From Pseudomonas sp. St316 (GTDB taxonomy: Bacteria > Pseudomonadota > Gammaproteobacteria > Pseudomonadales > Pseudomonadaceae): a DNA stretch of 64,000 nt. The position numbers and the translations under genes are program-made. How positions within the stretch are numbered: the first letter of the stretch is position 1; every line of letters begins with the position of its first letter. The stretch lies in the NCBI RefSeq assembly GCF_018325905.1, contig NZ_AP021901.1:2480001-2544000 (forward strand). The letters run 5' to 3'. Positions 45,721 to 59,460 of the stretch are shown here, piece after piece. The notes under the pieces were generated by a model that was given only the letters and a program-made list of their open reading frames with translations, made no database searches and was not told the origin of the DNA.

Positions 45721-47253
45721 TTACCGGGCCGAAGCGAGTTGAGAGAAGGCGGTGCCGAGCCACTGCTGCACGCCATGCATCGTGGCGGCAGAAGTGTCGA
45801 GGAACGGTTGCGGGTAGACGCCGAGGTAAACCAGCAGCATCGCAAGGCCGAGCACCATGATCAGTTCGCGACCGTCCATGCCACGCAACACTTCATCCGA
45901 CTTGGCCGGACCGAAGTAGGCGCGGTGGATCATGATCAGCGAGTAGACCGAGCCGAACACCAGGCCGGAGGTGGCAATGGCCGTGATCCATGGCGAGCTG
46001 ACGAAGGAGCCGATCAGGATCAGGAACTCGCCGACGAAGTTGCCAGTACCTGGCAGGCCCAGGGAAGCGGCTGCGAAGAACAGGCTGATGGCCGGCAGGT
46101 AGGCGATGCGCGACCAGATGCCGCCCATCTCACGCATGTCCCGGGTGTGCAGGCGCTCGTACAACTGGCCACTGAGGATAAACAGTGCCGCCGCCGACAG
46201 GCCGTGAGCCAACATCTGGATCACCGCGCCTTGCAGCGCGAGCTGGCTGCCGGAGTAGATCCCGATCAGCACGAAGCCCATGTGCGAGACGCTGGAGAAC
46301 GCGATCAGGCGCTTGATGTCGGTCTGGGCGAAGGCCAGGAACGCACCGTAGAAAATCCCGATCAGGCCCAGGGTCATGGCAATCGGCGCGAACTCGGCCG
46401 AAGCGTTGGGGAACAGCGGCAGGGCAAAGCGCAGCAGGCCGTAGGCCGCCGTCTTCAGCAAGATACCCGCCAGGTCCACGGAACCTGCGGTCGGCGCCTG
46501 GGCGTGGGCGTCGGGCAGCCAGGAGTGGAACGGCACCACCGGCAGCTTCACCGCGAAGGCGATGAAGAAGCCGAGCATCAGCACGTACTCGGTGGTCTTG
46601 GACATCTGCACTTTCAACAGATCGGCGTAGTTGAAGGTAATCACGCCGGTGTTGTTGAAGTTGACCAGCACCAGGCCAAGGATCGCCACCAACATGATCA
46701 GGCCGGACGCCTGGGTGAAGATGAAGAACTTGGTCGCCGCGTAGATCCGGGTTTTCTTGCCGTCCGAAGAACTGTGACCCCAGAGCGCGATGAGGAAGTA
46801 CATCGGCACCAGCATCATTTCCCAGAAGAAGAAGAACATGAACAGGTCCAGCGCCAGGAACACGCCGATGACACCGCCCAGGATCCACATCAGGTTCAGG
46901 TGGAAGAAACCCACGTGACGCTGGATCTCTTTCCAGGAGCAGAGTACCGAGAGGATACCCAGCAGGCCGGTCAGCAGGATCATCAGCAGCGACAGGCCAT
47001 CGAGGGCCAGGTGCACGCTGATGCCGAAGCGCGCGATCCAGGCATGCTTGAATTCAAGCGCCCAGGTCGGATCGGCGCCAGGCGCCGGTGCAAATGAATA
47101 GTCGCCGGTCGCCCACAGCCAGAGGCCGAGCGCGAGTTCCAGGGACATGGTCAGCAGCGCAATCCAGCGCGGGAGCGTGGAGCTGGAGCGCTCCGCGATC
47201 CAGCACAGCAGGCCGCCGATGAAGGGGATCAGGATTAGCCAGGGCAGAATCAT
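45721..47253 (-). CDS. nuoM: NADH-quinone oxidoreductase subunit M
   Basis: A 510-residue antiporter-like subunit of the membrane arm. Conserved [19 protein letters not shown] contains the channel Glu; [20 protein letters not shown] and [16 protein letters not shown] are the other family signatures. ATG at 47253. About 40 bases separate it from nuoL. Confidence 0.97.
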   Translation of the reverse strand: MILPWLILIPFIGGLLCWIAERSSSTLPRWIALLTMSLELALGLWLWATGDYSFAPAPGADPTWALEFKHAWIARFGISVHLALDGLSLLMILLTGLLGILSVLCSWKEIQRHVGFFHLNLMWILGGVIGVFLALDLFMFFFFWEMMLVPMYFLIALWGHSSSDGKKTRIYAATKFFIFTQASGLIMLVAILGLVLVNFNNTGVITFNYADLLKVQMSKTTEYVLMLGFFIAFAVKLPVVPFHSWLPDAHAQAPTAGSVDLAGILLKTAAYGLLRFALPLFPNASAEFAPIAMTLGLIGIFYGAFLAFAQTDIKRLIAFSSVSHMGFVLIGIYSGSQLALQGAVIQMLAHGLSAAALFILSGQLYERLHTRDMREMGGIWSRIAYLPAISLFFAAASLGLPGTGNFVGEFLILIGSFVSSPWITAIATSGLVFGSVYSLIMIHRAYFGPAKSDEVLRGMDGRELIMVLGLAMLLVYLGVYPQPFLDTSAATMHGVQQWLGTAFSQLASAR

Positions 47254-47292
47254 GACGGGCTCGTTTCCTTTCGCAAGTTCGCAAGGTTCATA

Positions 47293-49146
47293 TCAGACCG
47301 CTACCAGCACGATGGCGCCGATAACCAGTACGGCGCCAGCCGCCATGGAAGCCGCATACCAACGCAGTTGACCGGTCTCGGTACGGCTCAGGGCAGTGTG
47401 GCCGCCCTTGGCCATGCGCGGGATCAGGCCAATGGTCTGGTCGAGCGGGTCTTTGCGCAGAATGTGGCTGATCGCAAGGTATGGCTTGACGAACAGTTTG
47501 TCGTAGATCCAGTCGAAGCCCCAGGCGGCGAACCACCAGGCCGAAAGGAATCGCCCGATGCCGCTGTTGGCGATCGCCGTGACGAAACGACGCTTGCCCA
47601 GGAACAGCAGGGCGGCCAGCAGGATACCCGCCAGGGCGATGGCACCCGAGGCGATTTCCAGGCTGTGCTTGGCTTCGCCGCCGGCATGGCCGACGCTTTG
47701 CGGCAGCACATCGGCCAGCGGTGGGGTGATCATGGCGCCGACGAAGGTCGACAGCACGATCAGCACCGACAGGGGCAGCCAATGGGCAATGCCGTGGCCC
47801 GCGTGGGCTTCGGTCTTGGCTTCACCATGGAACGCGATGAAGATCAGGCGGAAGGTGTACAGCGAGGTCATGAACGCACCCACAAGGCCTGCATAGAGCA
47901 GTGCCTGGTTACCGCTGGCGAACGCTTCCCAGAGGATCTCGTCCTTGGAGTAGAAACCGGCGGTCACCAGTGGCAGGGCCGCCAGGGCCGCGCCGCCGAC
48001 GATGAAGCTGGCATAGGCCAGCGGCAGTTTCTTCCACAGGCCGCCCATCTTGAAGATGTTCTGCTCGTGGTGGCAGGCAACGATCACCGCACCGGAAGCA
48101 AGGAACAGCAGGGCCTTGAAGAAGGCGTGGGTCATCAGGTGGAAGATCGCGCCTTCCCAGGCACCGACGCCCAGGGCCAGGAACATGTAGCCGATCTGGC
48201 TCATGGTCGAGTAGGCGAGGATGCGCTTGATGTCGGTTTGTACCAGGGCGGCGAAACCGGCCAGTACCAGGGTCACGCCGCCGACGATGCCGACCAGGTG
48301 CAGGATGTCCGGCGCCAGGGCGAACAGGCCGTGGGTACGGGCGATCAGGTAGACACCGGCGGTCACCATGGTTGCGGCGTGGATCAGTGCCGAGACCGGG
48401 GTAGGGCCAGCCATCGCGTCCGCCAGCCAGGTTTGCAGCGGCAGTTGCGCGGATTTACCGACGGCGCCGCCCAGCAGCATCAGGGTCGCCAGGACGATCC
48501 AGAAGTCACCGACCTTGAAGTGCTCGGGCGCCTTGACCAGCAGTTCCTGGATGTTCAGCGTACCCAGTTGCTGGAACAGGATGAACAGGCCGATGGCCAT
48601 GAACACGTCGCCGATCCGGGTGACGATAAACGCCTTGAGTGCGGCATTCCCGTTGTTGCGGTTGCTGTAGTAGAAACCGATCAACAGGTACGAGCACAGG
48701 CCCACGCCTTCCCAGCCGAAGTACAGGAACAACAGGTTATCGCCGAGCACCAGGAACAGCATGCTGGCGATGAACAGGTTGGTGTAGGCGAAGAAGCGCG
48801 AATAACCGGCTTCACCGCGCATGTACCAGGAGGCGAACAGGTGGATCAGGAAACCCACGCCGACCACCACGCCAAGCATGGTGATCGACAGGCCGTCGAC
48901 GTACAGGGCGAAGTTCGGCGTGAAGCCTTCCACCGCCATCCATTGCCACAGCACCAGGGTGTAGTGCCCACCCTCGGGTGGTGCGACGTTGAATTGCCAG
49001 ATCACGTAGGCGGCGACAATCGCCGACAGGCCGATGGAGCCGACACCGATCAGTGCCGAGCCGTTTTCCGAGAGGCGTCCCCGGGAGAACGACAGCAGCA
49101 GGAAACCGATCAGGGGAAATACGAAAGTCAGAAAGATCATGTTCAT
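47293..49146 (-). CDS. nuoL: NADH-quinone oxidoreductase subunit L
   Basis: A 617-residue distal antiporter-like subunit with [39 protein letters not shown] pump motifs, the [20 protein letters not shown] channel segment, and the C-terminal amphipathic region with [15 protein letters not shown] spacing. It overlaps the end of nuoK by four bases (ATGA type). Confidence 0.97.
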
Positions 49147-49451
49147 CCGCGCATCTCACTGGCAGCGTCGATATCGAGCGTGTGGAAGCGGCGATACAGT
49201 TGCAGCAGGATCGCCAGGCCGATACTGGCCTCGGCGGCTGCCAGGCTGATCACCAGGATGAACATGATCTGTCCATCCGGCTGTGCCCAGCGAGCGCCCG
49301 CCACGATGAAGGCCAGGGCGGAGGCATTCATCATGACCTCCAGGCTCATCAGTACGAACAGGATGTTGCGGCGGACCATCAGGCCAACCAGGCCGAGGCA
49401 GAACAGGATGCCGGCAACCGCCAGACCATGCTCGAGAGGGATAGCAGGCAT
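49143..49451 (-). CDS. nuoK: NADH-quinone oxidoreductase subunit K
   Basis: A 102-residue subunit with three helices, from the ATG at 49451 ([14 protein letters not shown]). [16 protein letters not shown] and [19 protein letters not shown] contain the two conserved membrane Glu residues of NuoK. It is four bases downstream of nuoJ. Confidence 0.97.
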
Positions 49452-49455
49452 GTGA

Positions 49456-49956
49456 TTACTCCTTCGCCTCGTTACGGCCCAAATGGAACGCCGTGACGGC
49501 TGCGGCAAGCAGCAGCATCGAGGCGAGTTCGACCACCAGCAGGTACGGACCGAACAGGCTGATGCCCACGGCCTTGGCGCCTACGGTGGTGTGACCGATG
49601 GCCTGACCGCTCTGGTGAGCGAACAGCACATACAGCAGTTCACCCAGCAGCAGGGTGGACAGGATCACCGGTCCCGCCCAGATGCCGGGCTTGAGCCAGG
49701 AGCGTTCCTGCTGGACCGCGGCCGGGCCGAGGTTGAGCATCATCACCACGAACACGAACAGCACCATGATGGCGCCGGCGTAGGCGATCACTTCCAGGGC
49801 ACCGGCGAACGGCGCGCCGAGGGCGAAGAAGGTCATGGCCACGGCGATCAGCGAAATGATCAGGTAGAGCAGGGCGTGCACGGGGTTGGTGTTGGTGACC
49901 ACACGAAGCGTGGACACCACCGCGATACCCGATGCGAAATAGAAAGCGAATTCCAT
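49456..49956 (-). CDS. nuoJ: NADH-quinone oxidoreductase subunit J
   Basis: A 166-residue subunit with five helices. The pi-bulge helix segment [20 protein letters not shown] is the family hallmark. It lies nine bases after nuoI and just before nuoK. Confidence 0.97.
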
Positions 49957-49965
49957 CTTTCTTCC

Positions 49966-50514
49966 TTAAGGCAGCAAGCTCTTCACGTTGATCGGTTCGG
50001 CTTCGTTTTGCGCGGCGCCTTTTGGCTTACCGGCAATGGCCATACCTGCAACACGATAGAAGTTGTAATCAGGGTTTTTACCGGGACCGGAAATCAGCAA
50101 ATCTTCTTTCTCGTACACCAGGTCCTGACGTTTGAACTCGGCCATTTCGAAATCCGGCGTGAGCTGGATGGCGGTGGTCGGGCACGCTTCCTCGCAGAGG
50201 CCGCAGAAAATGCAGCGCGAGAAGTTGATGCGGAAGAAGTCCGGGTACCAGCGACCGTCTTCGGTTTCAGCTTTCTGCAGCGAGATGCAACCCACCGGGC
50301 ACGCCACGGCGCACAGGTTGCAGGCCACGCAGCGCTCTTCGCCGTCGGGGTCGCGGGTCAGGACAATGCGGCCACGATAGCGCGGTGCCAGGTAGACCGG
50401 CTCTTCCGGGTATTGCAGGGTGTCACGCTTGCGAAAGCCATGGCCGAAGATCATGACCAGGCTTCGCAGTTGGGTACCGGTACCCTTAACGATGTCGCCA
50501 ATATATTTGAACAT
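49966..50514 (-). CDS. nuoI: NADH-quinone oxidoreductase subunit I (two [4Fe-4S] clusters)
   Basis: A 182-residue ferredoxin-like subunit. [16 protein letters not shown] and [16 protein letters not shown] are the two four-Cys motifs for clusters N6a and N6b. It passes electrons from the peripheral arm towards NuoB. Preceded by nuoH at a gap of 11 bases. Confidence 0.97.
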   Translation of the reverse strand: MFKYIGDIVKGTGTQLRSLVMIFGHGFRKRDTLQYPEEPVYLAPRYRGRIVLTRDPDGEERCVACNLCAVACPVGCISLQKAETEDGRWYPDFFRINFSRCIFCGLCEEACPTTAIQLTPDFEMAEFKRQDLVYEKEDLLISGPGKNPDYNFYRVAGMAIAGKPKGAAQNEAEPINVKSLLP

Positions 50515-50525
50515 GGGTCAAATCC

Positions 50526-51533
50526 TCACTGAACCGCGGCCGCAGGCGCGTTCATCAAAACGATCGCAGCGGTCACCAGCATGTTGATCAGGGTCAGCGG
50601 CAGGCAGAATTTCCAGCTGAAGTCCATCACCTGGTCGTAGCGTGGGCGCGGGATCGAGGCGCGCAGCAGGACGAACAGCATGATGAAGAACGCGGTCTTC
50701 AGGGCGAACCAGACGAAGGACAGTTGCGGCAGGATGTCGAACGGACCGTGCCAGCCACCGAAGAACAGCGTGACCAGCAGCGCCGAGATCAGGATGATGC
50801 CGATGTATTCACCGACGAAGAACATGCCCCATTTCATGCCGGCATATTCAATGTGGTAACCGTCGGCCAGTTCCTGCTCCGCTTCCGGCTGGTCGAAGGG
50901 GTGACGGTGAGTCACGGCCACGCCAGCGATGAAGAAGGTACAGAAACCGAAGAACTGCGGAATGATGAACCACAGGTTCTGGGCCTGGTACTCGACGATG
51001 TCGCGCATGTTGAACGAGCCGGCCTGGATCACGATGCCCATGAGCGACAGGCCCATGAACACTTCGTAGGACACGGTCTGGGCCGAGGCCCGCAGGCTGC
51101 CCAGCAGGGCGAACTTGTTGTTGCTCGACCAACCGGCGAACAGCACCGCATACACCGACAGGCCAGCCATGGCAAAGAAGAACAGCAGGCCGATGTTCAG
51201 GTCCGCCACGCCCCAGGTCGGGGTGATCGGGATGATCGCGAAGGCGATCAGCAAGGCGCTCATGGCGACCACCGGTGCCAGGGTGAAGATCACCTTGTCG
51301 GCAAACGGCGGCGTCCAGTCTTCCTTGAAGAACATCTTGATCATGTCGGCGGCGATCTGGAACATGCCGAACGGGCCGACGCGGTTCGGACCGTAGCGGT
51401 CCTGCCACCAGCCCAGCAGGCGACGTTCGACGAAGCTCAACAGTGCGCCTGCGACCACCACGGCCAGCAGGATCACGATGGCCTTGAGGACCGTCAGGAT
51501 CACAGCGATCACTTCAGGGGTGAACCAGCTCAT
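50526..51533 (-). CDS. nuoH: NADH-quinone oxidoreductase subunit H
   Basis: A 335-residue membrane subunit forming the quinone-chamber wall. Conserved [20 protein letters not shown] and the loop with [17 protein letters not shown] carry the charged residues linking quinone reduction to proton movement. ATGA overlap with the end of nuoG. Confidence 0.97.
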   Translation of the reverse strand: MSWFTPEVIAVILTVLKAIVILLAVVVAGALLSFVERRLLGWWQDRYGPNRVGPFGMFQIAADMIKMFFKEDWTPPFADKVIFTLAPVVAMSALLIAFAIIPITPTWGVADLNIGLLFFFAMAGLSVYAVLFAGWSSNNKFALLGSLRASAQTVSYEVFMGLSLMGIVIQAGSFNMRDIVEYQAQNLWFIIPQFFGFCTFFIAGVAVTHRHPFDQPEAEQELADGYHIEYAGMKWGMFFVGEYIGIILISALLVTLFFGGWHGPFDILPQLSFVWFALKTAFFIMLFVLLRASIPRPRYDQVMDFSWKFCLPLTLINMLVTAAIVLMNAPAAAVQ

Positions 51534-54244
51534 TGCGCTGCCTCCTGCAGACCGTCGACGGTTTTGCCGAAAATCGCTGGCGGGATGCCTGCCAGGCCGG
51601 CCGGCAGGGCCACCAGGCCGGCGCCCAGTTCTTCATTGATGCGCAGCGGCAGACGCAAGGTCTGGCCGGCCACGTTCAGGCTCAGCAGGGCACCGTCGTT
51701 GACGCCCAGGCGGTCGGCTTCGGACTTGGCCAGCGACACGTAGGCGGCTGGGATGCGTTCCTGCACCGGAGCGGCCTTGGAAGAGTTCTCTTCGCTGCCG
51801 AACAGGTGATGGAACGGCACGACCTGCCAGGTGCCTGGTGCAGGATTGAAGGCGCGCGGCACGCTGGCGAACCAGCTCAGGCCATCGCCTTGGCTTTCGA
51901 TCAGGCGGGTGCCCGGGTCGCCTGCACGTAGGTGACCACCGACTTCGTCCTGGAACTTGTTCCAGGCTTGCGGCGAGTTCCAGCCCGGCGACCAGGCAAA
52001 TGGCACCTGGGAACGCGGTTCGGTCGAGCCCGAGTAGCCTTCCATGGAGAACGAGAACGCGGTGTCGTTGTCCTGGGAGGTGCGCGGTTCGTGAACGCTG
52101 ATGTCGGCGCGCATGGCGGTGCGACCGGAGTAGCGCAGCGGTTCGCGCGCCAGCTTCAGGCCTTTGATGCGGAACGAGGCGGACGGTGCGGCGTCGACGA
52201 TGGCGGCCAGTTGCGGGCTGCTCGAAGCGACGGCGGCGGTAACGTGGTCCAGTTGCGTCCAGTCGATCGGCTGGTCCAGCAGGGTGGCGCGCAGGGCGTG
52301 CAGCCAGCGCCAGCCTTCATGAACCAGGATGCTGGCGTCCAGGTATTGCGGGTCGAAGACCTGGAAGAAGCGCTGGGCGCGACCTTCCTGGCTGACCAGC
52401 GTACCGTCGCCTTCGGCGAAGCTCGCCGCCGGCAGCACCAGGTGGGCGCGGTCGGTGGTGGCGGTTTTCTGATGGTCGGCGACGATCACGGTTTTCGCGG
52501 CGTTCAGCGCAGCGTCCACCCGGGCCTTGTCGGTACGGGTGTAGAGGTCGTTTTCCAGCACGACGATGGCATCGGCGCTGCCGTCGATCACCACTTGCAG
52601 GGCTGCGTCCACCGATTCGCCACCGAGCATGGCCAGGCCGAGGCTGTTGGCTTCCGGCACGATCAGGCTGATGGAACCGTTCTTCTCGCGCAGCTTCAAC
52701 GCCTTGGCGATGTTGGCGGCGGCTTCGATCAAGGCCTTGGAACCCAGGGAGGTACCGGCGATGATCAATGGGCGCTTGGCCGCCAGCAGGGCGTCGGCGA
52801 TGCGTTGGGCCAGGGCGGCCGCTTCGCTGTCCAGGCCTTCGACGGCCGGGGCGCTGGCGTCCAGGGCGTGGGCCACGGCGAAACCGATGCGCGCCAGGTC
52901 GTCGGGAGCGGCGTGGACGCACTCTTCGGCCACGTCGTCGAGCTTGGTTTCAGCGAGGCTGGCGATGAACAGCGGGTTCAGCGCGTGCTGGCCGATGTTC
53001 TTCACGGCGGCGTCGAGCCATGGCTGCACGCGCATGGCGTCGGCCATGTCTTCGGCCTTGCCCTTGACCGACTGGCGCAGGGCCAGGGCCATGCGGGCGG
53101 CGGTCTGGGTCAGGTCTTCGCCAAGGACGAATACCGCGTCGTGGTCTTCGATGTCGCGCATCGTCGGCACGGGCAGCGGGCTGTCCTTGAGCACTTGCAG
53201 CACCAGGCGGATGCGTTCCAGCTCGCCGGCTTCGATGCCACTGTAGAAGTGCTCGGCGCCGACCAGTTCACGCAGCGCGTAGTTGCTTTCCAGGCTGGCC
53301 CGTGGCGAACCGATGCCGACGATGTTGCGACCGCGCAGCAGGTCGGCGGCCTTGTCCAGGGCTTGGTCCAGGCTCAGCTTGGCGCCGTCTGCCAGCAGCG
53401 GCTGGCGCGGACGGTCGGTGCGGTTGACGTAGCCGTAGCCGAAACGGCCACGGTCGCAGAGGAAATACTGGTTCACCGAACCGTTGTAGCGGTTTTCGAT
53501 GCGACGCAGTTCGCCGTAGCGCTCGCCCGGGGAAATGTTGCAGCCGCTGGAGCAGCCATGGCAGATGCTCGGCGAGAACTGCATGTCCCACTTGCGGTTG
53601 TAGCGCTCGGAGTGAGTCTTGTCGGTGAACACACCGGTCGGGCAGACCTCGGTGAGGTTGCCGGAGAACTCGCTTTCCAGGGTGCCGTCTTCAACGCGAC
53701 CGAAGTACACGTTGTCGTGGGCACCGAACACGCCCAGGTCGGTGCCGCCGGCGTAGTCCTTGTAGAAACGCACGCAGCGATAGCAGGCGATGCAGCGGTT
53801 CATCTCGTGGGAGATGAACGGGCCGAGGTCCTGGTTCTGGTGGGTGCGCTTGGTGAACCGATAACGGCGCTCGTTGTGGCCGGTCATCACCGTCATGTCT
53901 TGCAGGTGGCAGTGGCCGCCTTCCTCACAGACCGGGCAGTCGTGAGGGTGGTTGGTCATCAGCCATTCGACGACGCTGGCGCGAAACACTTTCGCTTCTT
54001 CGTCGTCGATGGAGATCCAGCTGCCGTCGGTGGCAGGGGTCATGCAGGACATGACGATCCGACCACGCTTGTCGTTTTCGTCGGTGTACTGCTTGACCGC
54101 GCACTGGCGACAAGCGCCAACGCTGCCAAGGGCGGGGTGCCAGCAGAAATAAGGAATGTCGAGGCCCAGCGACAGACATGCCTGTAACAGGTTGTCTGCG
54201 CCATCGACTTCGAGCTCTTTGCCGTCTACGTGGATAGTGGCCAT
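51530..54244 (-). CDS. nuoG: NADH-quinone oxidoreductase subunit G
   Basis: A 904-residue subunit. The N-terminal part binds a [2Fe-2S] cluster ([20 protein letters not shown]) and [4Fe-4S] clusters ([10 protein letters not shown] and HxxxCxxC around GGHCHLQDM). [13 protein letters not shown] could hold the extra N7 cluster seen in many bacteria. A molybdopterin-oxidoreductase-like domain follows without a visible molybdenum ligand, as is normal for NuoG. ATG at 54244. Confidence 0.96.
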   Translation of the reverse strand: MATIHVDGKELEVDGADNLLQACLSLGLDIPYFCWHPALGSVGACRQCAVKQYTDENDKRGRIVMSCMTPATDGSWISIDDEEAKVFRASVVEWLMTNHPHDCPVCEEGGHCHLQDMTVMTGHNERRYRFTKRTHQNQDLGPFISHEMNRCIACYRCVRFYKDYAGGTDLGVFGAHDNVYFGRVEDGTLESEFSGNLTEVCPTGVFTDKTHSERYNRKWDMQFSPSICHGCSSGCNISPGERYGELRRIENRYNGSVNQYFLCDRGRFGYGYVNRTDRPRQPLLADGAKLSLDQALDKAADLLRGRNIVGIGSPRASLESNYALRELVGAEHFYSGIEAGELERIRLVLQVLKDSPLPVPTMRDIEDHDAVFVLGEDLTQTAARMALALRQSVKGKAEDMADAMRVQPWLDAAVKNIGQHALNPLFIASLAETKLDDVAEECVHAAPDDLARIGFAVAHALDASAPAVEGLDSEAAALAQRIADALLAAKRPLIIAGTSLGSKALIEAAANIAKALKLREKNGSISLIVPEANSLGLAMLGGESVDAALQVVIDGSADAIVVLENDLYTRTDKARVDAALNAAKTVIVADHQKTATTDRAHLVLPAASFAEGDGTLVSQEGRAQRFFQVFDPQYLDASILVHEGWRWLHALRATLLDQPIDWTQLDHVTAAVASSSPQLAAIVDAAPSASFRIKGLKLAREPLRYSGRTAMRADISVHEPRTSQDNDTAFSFSMEGYSGSTEPRSQVPFAWSPGWNSPQAWNKFQDEVGGHLRAGDPGTRLIESQGDGLSWFASVPRAFNPAPGTWQVVPFHHLFGSEENSSKAAPVQERIPAAYVSLAKSEADRLGVNDGALLSLNVAGQTLRLPLRINEELGAGLVALPAGLAGIPPAIFGKTVDGLQEAAQ

Positions 54245-54348
54245 GGTTCAAAGTTCTTCGTTGGCCCGGTGTCAGCGGGCGTGGCTAATGGAATCTTGTT
54301 ATTCGCGTGAATCAACACAGCCGTTTACGGCGTCATCACACGAGAAGA

Positions 54349-54368
54349 CGAAGGGCACGGACCCTTCG
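54349..54368. promoter_or_regulatory. 7-bp GC-rich hairpin in the 137-bp nuoF-nuoG gap
   Basis: CGAAGGG (54349-54355) and CCCTTCG (54362-54368) can pair around a six-base loop just after nuoF. A CCTTTTT run follows on the plus strand, so as a terminator it would read against the operon. On the nuo strand no U-run follows, so it more likely affects mRNA processing or stability. Confidence 0.5.
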
Positions 54369-54381
54369 CCTTTTTAAGCGT

Positions 54382-55737
54382 TTACGCGCCGACTACGATC
54401 GGCTTTGCCAGAGGCGGGACGACGGCGCTGGTGGGCGCGATGCCGGCTTCGAACTCTGGACGGAAGTATTTGATCGCGCTGCCCAATGGTTCCACGGCAC
54501 CCGGTGCGTGAGCACAGAAGGTCTTGCCTGGGCCGAGGAAACCCACCAGACCCAGCAGGGTCTCGATGTCGCCGGCCTGGCCTTCGCCGTTTTCAAGGGC
54601 CCGCAGCAGCTTGACGCTCCAGGGCAGGCCATCGCGGCAAGGGGTGCAGAAACCGCACGACTCACGGGAGAAGAACTCTTCCATGTTGCGCAGCAGCGAC
54701 ACCATGTTGACGCTGTCGTCCACCGCCATGGCCAGGCCGGTGCCCATGCGGGTGCCGACCTTGGCGATGCCGCCGGCGTACATTTGGGCGTCCAGGTGTT
54801 CCGGCAACAGGAACCCGGTACCGGCGCCGCCAGGCTGCCAGCACTTGAGCTTGTAGCCGTCACGCATGCCGCCGGCGTAGTCTTCGAACAGCTCGCGGCC
54901 GGTGACGCCGAACGGCAGTTCCCACAGGCCAGGGTTCTTGACCTTGCCGGAGAAGCCCATGAGCTTGGTGCCCATGTCTTCGCTGCCGTCGCGGGCCAGG
55001 GATTTGTACCAGTCCACGCCGTCGGCGATGATCGCCGGCACGTTGCACAGGGTCTCGACGTTGTTCACGCAGGTCGGCTTGCCCCACACGCCAACGGCGG
55101 CAGGGAAGGGCGGCTTGGAACGCGGGTTGGCGCGACGGCCTTCCAGGGAGTTGATCAGCGCGGTTTCTTCACCGCAGATGTAGCGCCCGGCACCGGTGTG
55201 GACAAACAGCTCGAAATCAAAACCGGAACCCAGGATGTTCTTGCCCAAGAGGCCCGCGGCCTTGGCTTCTTCCACGGCACGGTTCAGGTGCTTGGCGGCG
55301 GTGGTGTACTCACCGCGCAGGAAGATATAGCCACGGTAGGTTTTCAGCGCGCGGGCGCTGATCAGCATGCCTTCGATCAGCAGATGGGGCAGTTGCTCCA
55401 TCAACATGCGGTCCTTCCAGGTGTTGGGCTCCATTTCATCCGCGTTGCACAGCAGGTAGCGGATGTTGATGGACTCGTCCTTGGGCATCAGGCCCCATTT
55501 CACACCCGTGGGGAAGCCCGCGCCGCCACGGCCCTTGAGGCCGGAGTCTTTCACGGTCTGGACGATGTCGTCCTGGGCCATGTCGCTGAACGCCTTGCGC
55601 GCAGCGGCGTAGCCATTCTTGGCCTGGTACTCGTCCAGCCATACGGCTTCGCCGTCGTCGCGCAGGCGCCAGGTCAGGGGGTGGGTTTCGGCCGAACGCT
55701 GGATGCGGTTGGCGGGCCCGAAGGAAGTCAGGGTCAT
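54382..55737 (-). CDS. nuoF: NADH-quinone oxidoreductase subunit F (NADH and FMN site)
   Basis: A 451-residue subunit. [20 protein letters not shown] is the NADH/FMN-binding glycine-rich region, [19 protein letters not shown] the conserved FMN segment, and [11 protein letters not shown] plus a later Cys bind the N3 [4Fe-4S] cluster. The ATG overlaps the nuoE stop (ATGA) and GGAGG lies in the nuoE end. Confidence 0.97.
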   Translation of the reverse strand: MTLTSFGPANRIQRSAETHPLTWRLRDDGEAVWLDEYQAKNGYAAARKAFSDMAQDDIVQTVKDSGLKGRGGAGFPTGVKWGLMPKDESINIRYLLCNADEMEPNTWKDRMLMEQLPHLLIEGMLISARALKTYRGYIFLRGEYTTAAKHLNRAVEEAKAAGLLGKNILGSGFDFELFVHTGAGRYICGEETALINSLEGRRANPRSKPPFPAAVGVWGKPTCVNNVETLCNVPAIIADGVDWYKSLARDGSEDMGTKLMGFSGKVKNPGLWELPFGVTGRELFEDYAGGMRDGYKLKCWQPGGAGTGFLLPEHLDAQMYAGGIAKVGTRMGTGLAMAVDDSVNMVSLLRNMEEFFSRESCGFCTPCRDGLPWSVKLLRALENGEGQAGDIETLLGLVGFLGPGKTFCAHAPGAVEPLGSAIKYFRPEFEAGIAPTSAVVPPLAKPIVVGA

Positions 55738-56231
55738 ACGTAGCCCTCCAGCAGTTTGGCGACGCCGTCAGGCTGGACGTCACCGAAGGTGTCGTCGTCG
55801 ATCATCAGCGCTGGCGCCTTGTCGCAGTTACCCAGGCAGCACACCGGCAGCAGGGTGAAGCGACCGTCGGCGGTGGTCTGGCCCAGGCCGATGCCCAGCT
55901 TGCCCTGGATCTCGCTGACCACCGATTCGTGGCCACCGATGTAGCAGACCATGCTGTCGCAGACCCGAATGATGTGACGGCCTACTGGCTGGCGGAAAAT
56001 CTGGCTGTAGAAGGTGGCCACGCCTTCGACGTCGCTGGCCGGGATGCCGAGGATCTCGCCGATGGCGTAGAGCGCGCCATCGGGCACCCAGCCACGTTCC
56101 TTCTGGACGATCTTCAGGGCTTCGATCGACGCCGCGCGCGGGTCTTCGTAGTGATGCAGCTCGTGCTCGATGGCCGAGCGCTCGGTTTCGCTCAGGGCGA
56201 AACGGTCTGTCTGGATAAGCGTGCTGTTCAT
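55734..56231 (-). CDS. nuoE: NADH-quinone oxidoreductase subunit E
   Basis: A 165-residue thioredoxin-like [2Fe-2S] subunit (cluster N1a). Ligands are in [12 protein letters not shown] and [18 protein letters not shown]. It lies two bases after nuoCD and overlaps nuoF. Confidence 0.97.
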   Translation of the reverse strand: MNSTLIQTDRFALSETERSAIEHELHHYEDPRAASIEALKIVQKERGWVPDGALYAIGEILGIPASDVEGVATFYSQIFRQPVGRHIIRVCDSMVCYIGGHESVVSEIQGKLGIGLGQTTADGRFTLLPVCCLGNCDKAPALMIDDDTFGDVQPDGVAKLLEGYV

Positions 56232-56233
56232 GC

Positions 56234-58024
<1,791 letters not shown>

Positions 58025-58091
58025 TTATCGCTTTCGGTCAACGTAAAGAATGAAGCCAGGTTCTCGTTTCTTGTAGAGGAACAGAGCTGGA

Positions 58092-58766
58092 TCAGACTTC
58101 GTCGGGGCTGCGCAGGTTGGTGACTGCGATACGCTGTTCGCGGCGCTGTTCCTTTTGCGATGGCATGTCGGCGCGATAGACGCCTTGATCGCCAACGACC
58201 CAGGACAGTGGGCGACGCTCCTGGCCAATCGACTCCTGCAACAGCATCAGGCCTTGCAGGAAAGCTTCAGGGCGAGGCGGGCAGCCGGGCACGTAGACGT
58301 CCACGGGCAGGAACTTGTCCACCCCTTGAACGACGGAGTAGATGTCGTACATGCCACCGGAGTTGGCGCACGAACCCATGGAGATCACCCACTTGGGCTC
58401 GAGCATTTGCTCGTAGAGACGCTGGATGATCGGCGCCATCTTGATGAAGCAGGTACCGGCGATAACCATGAAATCCGCCTGGCGTGGCGATGCCCGGATC
58501 ACCTCGGCGCCAAAGCGCGCGATGTCGTGGGGCGCCGTGAAGGCGGTGGTCATTTCCACGTAGCAGCACGAAAGGCCGAAGTTGTACGGCCAAAGGGAGT
58601 TCTTGCGACCCCAGTTGACCGTGCTGTTCAGCACGTCTTCGAGCTTGCCCATGAAGATGTTTTTGTGGACTTGATCTTCTAACGGATCGGCGACGGTTTC
58701 CCGTTCGCCAATCGGATACTGCTCGTTAGGAGCATCGGGGTCGATCCTGGTGAGATTGTATTGCAT
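58092..58766 (-). CDS. nuoB: NADH-quinone oxidoreductase subunit B (N2 cluster)
   Basis: A 224-residue subunit from the ATG at 58766 ([14 protein letters not shown]), with GAGG eight bases upstream; TTG at 58772 is an alternative. The N2 [4Fe-4S] cluster ligands are the tandem Cys in GLSCCYVEM, the Cys in [11 protein letters not shown] and that in [10 protein letters not shown]. It passes electrons to quinone. Confidence 0.97.
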   Translation of the reverse strand: MQYNLTRIDPDAPNEQYPIGERETVADPLEDQVHKNIFMGKLEDVLNSTVNWGRKNSLWPYNFGLSCCYVEMTTAFTAPHDIARFGAEVIRASPRQADFMVIAGTCFIKMAPIIQRLYEQMLEPKWVISMGSCANSGGMYDIYSVVQGVDKFLPVDVYVPGCPPRPEAFLQGLMLLQESIGQERRPLSWVVGDQGVYRADMPSQKEQRREQRIAVTNLRSPDEV

Positions 58767-58776
58767 TGCCAAAGCC

Positions 58777-59190
58777 TCATTGTTTCAGCTTCGCTTGCCG
58801 CTTGCGCCGAGCTTCCGGAGCCCAATCAAGCGCCCCCACTCGGTAAAGGTAGACAAGACCTGCCAACAGAATTGCTATGAAAACGAGAGCTTCGACGAAT
58901 CCGGTCCAGCCGCTTTCGCGGACGGACACAGACCATGCAAAGAGAAAGAGGGCTTCGATATCGAAGATCACGAAGAGCATCGCGACCAGATAGAATTTGG
59001 CTGAGAGCCGCAAGCGGGCGCCACCGGTGGGTAGCATGCCGGACTCGAACGGTTCATTTTTGCTGCGGCCCCAGGCTTTTGACCCAAGCAGGCTCGACAC
59101 ACCGAGCATGAAAGCACACAGGCCAACAACGCCCAGAAGGAAAATGGCAAAGCCCCAATTGTGGGCCATGAGTCCTGTCGCTTCGGACAT
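58777..59190 (-). CDS. nuoA: NADH-quinone oxidoreductase subunit A
   Basis: A 137-residue membrane subunit with three helices, from the ATG at 59190 ([14 protein letters not shown]), AAGGA nine bases upstream. [20 protein letters not shown] and [18 protein letters not shown] are family signatures. The longer open frame up to 59349 is upstream leader sequence. It is the first gene of the operon. Confidence 0.96.
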   Translation of the reverse strand: MSEATGLMAHNWGFAIFLLGVVGLCAFMLGVSSLLGSKAWGRSKNEPFESGMLPTGGARLRLSAKFYLVAMLFVIFDIEALFLFAWSVSVRESGWTGFVEALVFIAILLAGLVYLYRVGALDWAPEARRKRQAKLKQ

Positions 59191-59276
59191 GCTGGAAATC
59201 CTTAACAGAGAGCAAAGGTCTCTGAGCTTGAATGAAATAACGCAGTGACGATATGTCGCAGCAATCAATCGCGGTG

Positions 59277-59305
59277 ATTTTATGGCTAAACACCGGGCAA
59301 GTAAA
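59277..59305 (-). promoter_or_regulatory. Candidate sigma-70 promoter of the nuo operon
   Basis: On the minus strand TTTACT (59305-59300) is followed by 17 bases and TAAAAT (59282-59277). This matches the consensus at 4/6 and 5/6. It would give a 5' leader of about 80 bases before nuoA. Confidence 0.4.
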
Positions 59306-59423
59306 ATTCCTATAGCGAAATTATTTATTGGAATAAGGACATAGCGCACCTCCAGGACCCTGCGGCCCAGACCTGGTGGGCGTTGGCCGGCTATTGATCA
59401 ATAATATTTCGTGTGGAATGTAA

Positions 59424-59460
59424 CAATGATAATGACTTCCAAATGATAATTATTATTATC
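59424..59460. promoter_or_regulatory. Fur-box-like sequence (GATAAT repeats)
   Basis: ATGATAATTATTATTATC (59443-59460) matches the Fur consensus of GATAAT-type hexamers closely, and CAATGATAATGA just before it adds another half. It lies about 250 bases upstream of nuoA and 600 before the chemoreceptor. Which transcript it controls is not clear from the sequence. Confidence 0.55.

Noticed and set aside
51932..54187. A 751-codon open frame antisense to nuoG
   Set aside because: High-GC third positions of nuoG keep the opposite strand open. The product is Gly/His/Val-rich without domains, and nuoG is a certain gene.
59394..59401. TTGATCAA upstream of nuoA, as a possible ANR/FNR box
   Set aside because: ANR/FNR sites need TTGAT-N4-ATCAA. 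Here the halves overlap with no spacer.
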